Shown: positions 61,257-64,000 of the stretch, one piece after another
Layout: every line of letters begins with the position of its first letter
How positions within the stretch are numbered: the first letter of the stretch is position 1
Source: Adenanthera pavonina
Taxonomy: Eukaryota > Streptophyta > Magnoliopsida > Fabales > Fabaceae
Direction: 5' to 3'
DNA: 64,000 bases
NCBI GenBank assembly: GCA_026686845.1
Contig: JAIVEN010000015.1
Location: 945,001-1,009,000 of the forward strand
The notes under the pieces: model-generated
What the model saw: only the letters and a program-made list of their open reading frames with translations
What the model was told of the DNA's origin: nothing
The model's database searches: none
Position numbers and translations under genes: made by a program

Positions 61257-61757
61257 TTAAATATTCTCTTTGATATTCAAAATGGTTTGAATGTTATCTA
61301 AAGCATTCTGGGCTGCTCTATTATATGCGATCTCTTTCTTGGAACCATAAATGCCTCTTCCAACCAATTGATTATCAACGACGACGTCCACTGCCATTGA
61401 TTCCTTCCATGAATCCACAAATCGAACCTTCAAATTCAGTTTCTGGCAAACTTCATAAAGCTCTGTCATAGGATGTGTCTTTATGGTCTTTGCATCAATT
61501 ATTGGCTCCAACAAACGTTTGAAAACCTGGGAAGGAAATTCGTTTTTTTTATTTTGTTCGAATTAAATCAATAATCATAATAATTTAAGCATAGTAAAAT
61601 AAGGAGGTACCTTCCAGACTGTATCAATGTTGGAGTTAGAATCAATGAAGATTGCAGCAATGGTGGCTTCCACAATATCAGCAAGAGCCTTTGGCGCATC
61701 TATCAGCCCATTAGAATGCAATGGGTATACCTCTATTTCTCTTCTGAACTCACTTAT
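61257..61757 (-). CDS. RNase III-like (RTL) protein with dsRNA-binding domain, last two exons
   Basis: Two minus-strand exons, 61757-61611 (49 codons) and 61526-61257 (89 codons plus stop), join in phase 0 (TGGAAG|GTACC ... TTCCCAG|GTTTTC). The first ends an RNase III domain: LADIVEATIAAIFID matches the conserved ADxVEAxIxAxFxD helix with its catalytic Glu. The second carries LLEPII, typical of plant RNase three-like (RTL) proteins, then a dsRNA-binding domain (HPMTELYEVCQKLNLKVRF ... SKKEIAYNRAAQNALDNI). Such enzymes cleave double-stranded RNA and influence small RNA production. The first half of the RNase III domain, including the ERLEFLGD signature, was not found between 61,760 and 64,000, so the 5' exons lie beyond the right edge or are lost. 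The start is therefore not defined. Confidence 0.85.
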
Positions 61758-61759
61758 CT

Positions 61760-62690
61760 GTTAATGTTTCAACCACATAATAACCCTCTTAATTCTCTTT
61801 TTTTAACAAAGTGTGTAATAATTAAAACTCCAGAATATTTAAAAAATATAATTTTTTAAATAAGATATATATATATATATCTTCTTTATCTTATTTATAT
61901 ATTAAATTTAAATGTAAAATATTTTAAATGAAAAAAAATCAATATAACACATGAATAGTACATTCATAATAATTTTACAATGAAAACATATTTTATTGTA
62001 TTGTAATATATTGATAATTCCTTCCAAAGCTGCACGGGCAATTGGGGAGAAAGATTAGACTGAAACTTCAAGTCGGCGAAATATATGTTAGTGTTATGGT
62101 ATATTGATAATTTCTCTGAATTTATGTTATTTACGAGGTTTGACTTTTTCAAACTAAAAACGTAACATACAAGTACAACTTCTGATACATAGGTTTGACT
62201 TTTTCAAACTAAAAACGTAACAAACAAGTACAACTTCAGGTACATTACAGGGCTATTAATGTCATTTTATTTTGCCACATTTAGTAATGTCAATTGATTA
62301 CGCATATTCGGTGAGAATTAAATTTAAGTTTTCCAACCTAATTTTAGATTATATCCTTAGTTGGACTAAAAGTTACAAACTTATAATGTAAATTCTCTTA
62401 AAATTTTAGATTATTTCCCACCTAACATATCTATATAATTTTTTAAAAATTCTCTTAAAATTTTATAAATATATTTTTCATTATAAATTTGTATATAATT
62501 TTAATTTTCTAAATATTTTTCATTAGGAAAAAATGAAAAAAAATTATTTTTAATTTTTAATTTAAGGTTAATAAAAAATATTGTAAAATGTTTAATTTCA
62601 GTAAAATACAATCGTGTGTGTAAGTATATATATATATCATAATTTTATTTTTTATTTATGTTGTTTTTCTCTAAATTTTGGCTGGACATT
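61760..62690. other. AT-rich stretch, intron or flank of the RNase III-like gene
   Basis: No exon of the RNase III-like gene was recognised. It contains a (TA)n run near 61,866 and a 55-bp tandem repeat described separately. Confidence 0.5.
62136..62245 (+). repeat. Tandem repeat, 55-bp unit, two copies
   Basis: AGGTTTGACTTTTTCAAACT starts at 62136 and again at 62191; the units differ at only a few positions. The first 20 bases contain TTTGACTTTTTCAAA, itself a near-palindrome. Confidence 0.9.
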
Positions 62691-63657
62691 AAGGCTATAT
62701 TTGGGAGTTTAGGATGAAATAGAATGGAATGATTATTAATGAAATATAATGAAATGGAATGGAACGGAATGGAATAGAATAAAATGTTCCATTGTTTAGA
62801 AATTTTATATAGAAAAGGAACAATCTCATTTTATTGTTTGGAAGTTATTATAAACTGCATTGAATGGAATAGATTATAAGTATTTTTTCCAATATTACTC
62901 TTATTCCTAAATTTAGATGAAAAAGTGTATCAATAAATGCTTGTTCTTTTCACATAATTTTTTTATTACTTTTGTTTTCTAATAAGAACATCTTCTAACA
63001 ACAACAATAATAATATGTTCTTCCAATAATAATATTAGTAAGGAAGTAAAAGTTTTATCAAATAATAAAAATAATTAAATAATAATCTTAAATTAATGTT
63101 GAAGTCCTCGTCACAATAACTACTATTAAGTTATTATAACATTGTTATTACAAAACCTATTAATAACTACCAAAAAGAACACATACCAACTAATATGGAC
63201 AATATCAACAAAGGTATGATAAAGAACTCGAAAGAAATTATATCTAGATGTATCTAGGATATGTGATAACTACTATGCAATGCAAACAACTAAAGCAAGC
63301 TTCAGTAAGATACTCTATGGTGTGATTATATTTGATAGTATGGTGGGAAGATCTTTGATAGTATGGTGGGAAGAATGAAAAAATATCGTGAGATATGCAA
63401 TTTATTTTTTATAGGTTTAAAGGGTAATTTTGTAATTGAAATAATTATTCTTAATCACTCCATCCTTGACCCCTCAATTTGGGGGAATAAGAAAAAATGG
63501 GTTTAGGATGGCCAATGATAGCTTAACAGGCCATCCTTTACCATCTCACTCCCTCTTAAAAATGTCTAAAATGTCTTCTAAATAATTGTTCAACCTATAA
63601 AATCATTCTATTCCATCTCTTTCTACCCTAAAAAAAAACTCCCAAATACCCAATAAG
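62691..63657. mobile_element. Probable non-autonomous DNA transposon, about 0.97 kb
   Basis: The left end (GGCTATATTTGGGAGTTTAGG) resembles the reverse complement of the right end (TTGGGTATTTGGGAGTTTTT), and both are followed inward by GGAATAGAATG-type runs. A target duplication was not clear, so ends and superfamily are uncertain. Within it, GATAGTATGGTGGGAAGA repeats at 63,335 and 63,356. Confidence 0.5.
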
Positions 63658-64000
63658 ACCAAGACAAGGGAAGGAAGAAAAAAAAAAAAAAGAGACGACA
63701 CCTTTCTGACTTAACAATGAAGCCCCCTTGACTAAGCTAAATTTCTAAGTTATCAAATTGTCTCCTAACAAAGTAACTAGCAAGATTTGAACTCGTTAAT
63801 TCCTAGCTAGTCAAACAAAAATTAAAAAGTGCCAAAATTTGGGTATAAATAATTCTAGATCCCTGCTTGTTTTCCTAGAATTCAACACTTGTTGTTTTTG
63901 GGCCAAATATTTCATCACTTGATGAAATTTGGTTTTATAGAATTCTATTGGAATATATAATAATTTTTTACTTTAGAAATTTTTAAAATTTTTTATTCAT

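Overview
This is a window of plant nuclear DNA, most likely a eudicot. It is AT-rich, its genes are interrupted by GT-AG introns, and it contains plant families (DUF247, a Cf-9/Ve-type receptor-like protein, a plant FAM91 orthologue, an RNase III-like protein). Stowaway, hAT, PIF/Harbinger, MULE, CACTA and LTR elements fill much of the rest. No CRISPR array, operon or other prokaryotic feature is present.

Layout. 0.6-10.9 kb, minus strand: nine coding exons of a FAM91 vesicle-tethering protein, whose 3' end lies beyond the left edge. Exon 9 has a small frameshift, and a Stowaway MITE sits in one intron. 11.8-12.3 kb: remnant of a LINE-type RNase H domain. 13.3-34.2 kb, plus strand: two tandem DUF247 copies (offset about 2.1 kb), both broken. 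The single intron of copy 2 is swollen to about 17 kb by a nested stack: a Stowaway MITE is split by a 10.26-kb Mutator-like element (MULE, 9-bp target duplication), which is itself split by a 3.4-kb solo LTR. A second solo LTR of the same family follows. The MULE carries a decayed MURA transposase on the minus strand and, on the plus strand, an apparently intact two-exon GRF zinc-finger gene. 35.9-37.8 kb: a PIF/Harbinger MITE and a hAT MITE. 39.4-42.9 kb, minus strand: an intronless LRR receptor-like protein gene interrupted by a 4-bp tandem duplication. 43-54.6 kb: no gene, but a mosaic of diverged segmental repeats plus a 1-kb hAT element. 56.0-57.7 kb: a third DUF247 gene, the best preserved. 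58.2-60.7 kb: a solo LTR with a perfect 5-bp target duplication. 61.3-61.8 kb, minus strand: the last two exons of an RNase III-like (RTL) protein. The right edge is AT-rich and holds a probable non-autonomous element.

The genes form no pathway. The window is best read as a record of gene-family duplication and decay shaped by transposons. Paralogous empty sites inside the window date and confirm several insertions, including a series of very short poly(A)-tailed retroinsertions with 14-17-bp target duplications. The most interesting coding element is the MULE-borne GRF zinc-finger gene, which remains open while the transposase beside it has six premature stops.
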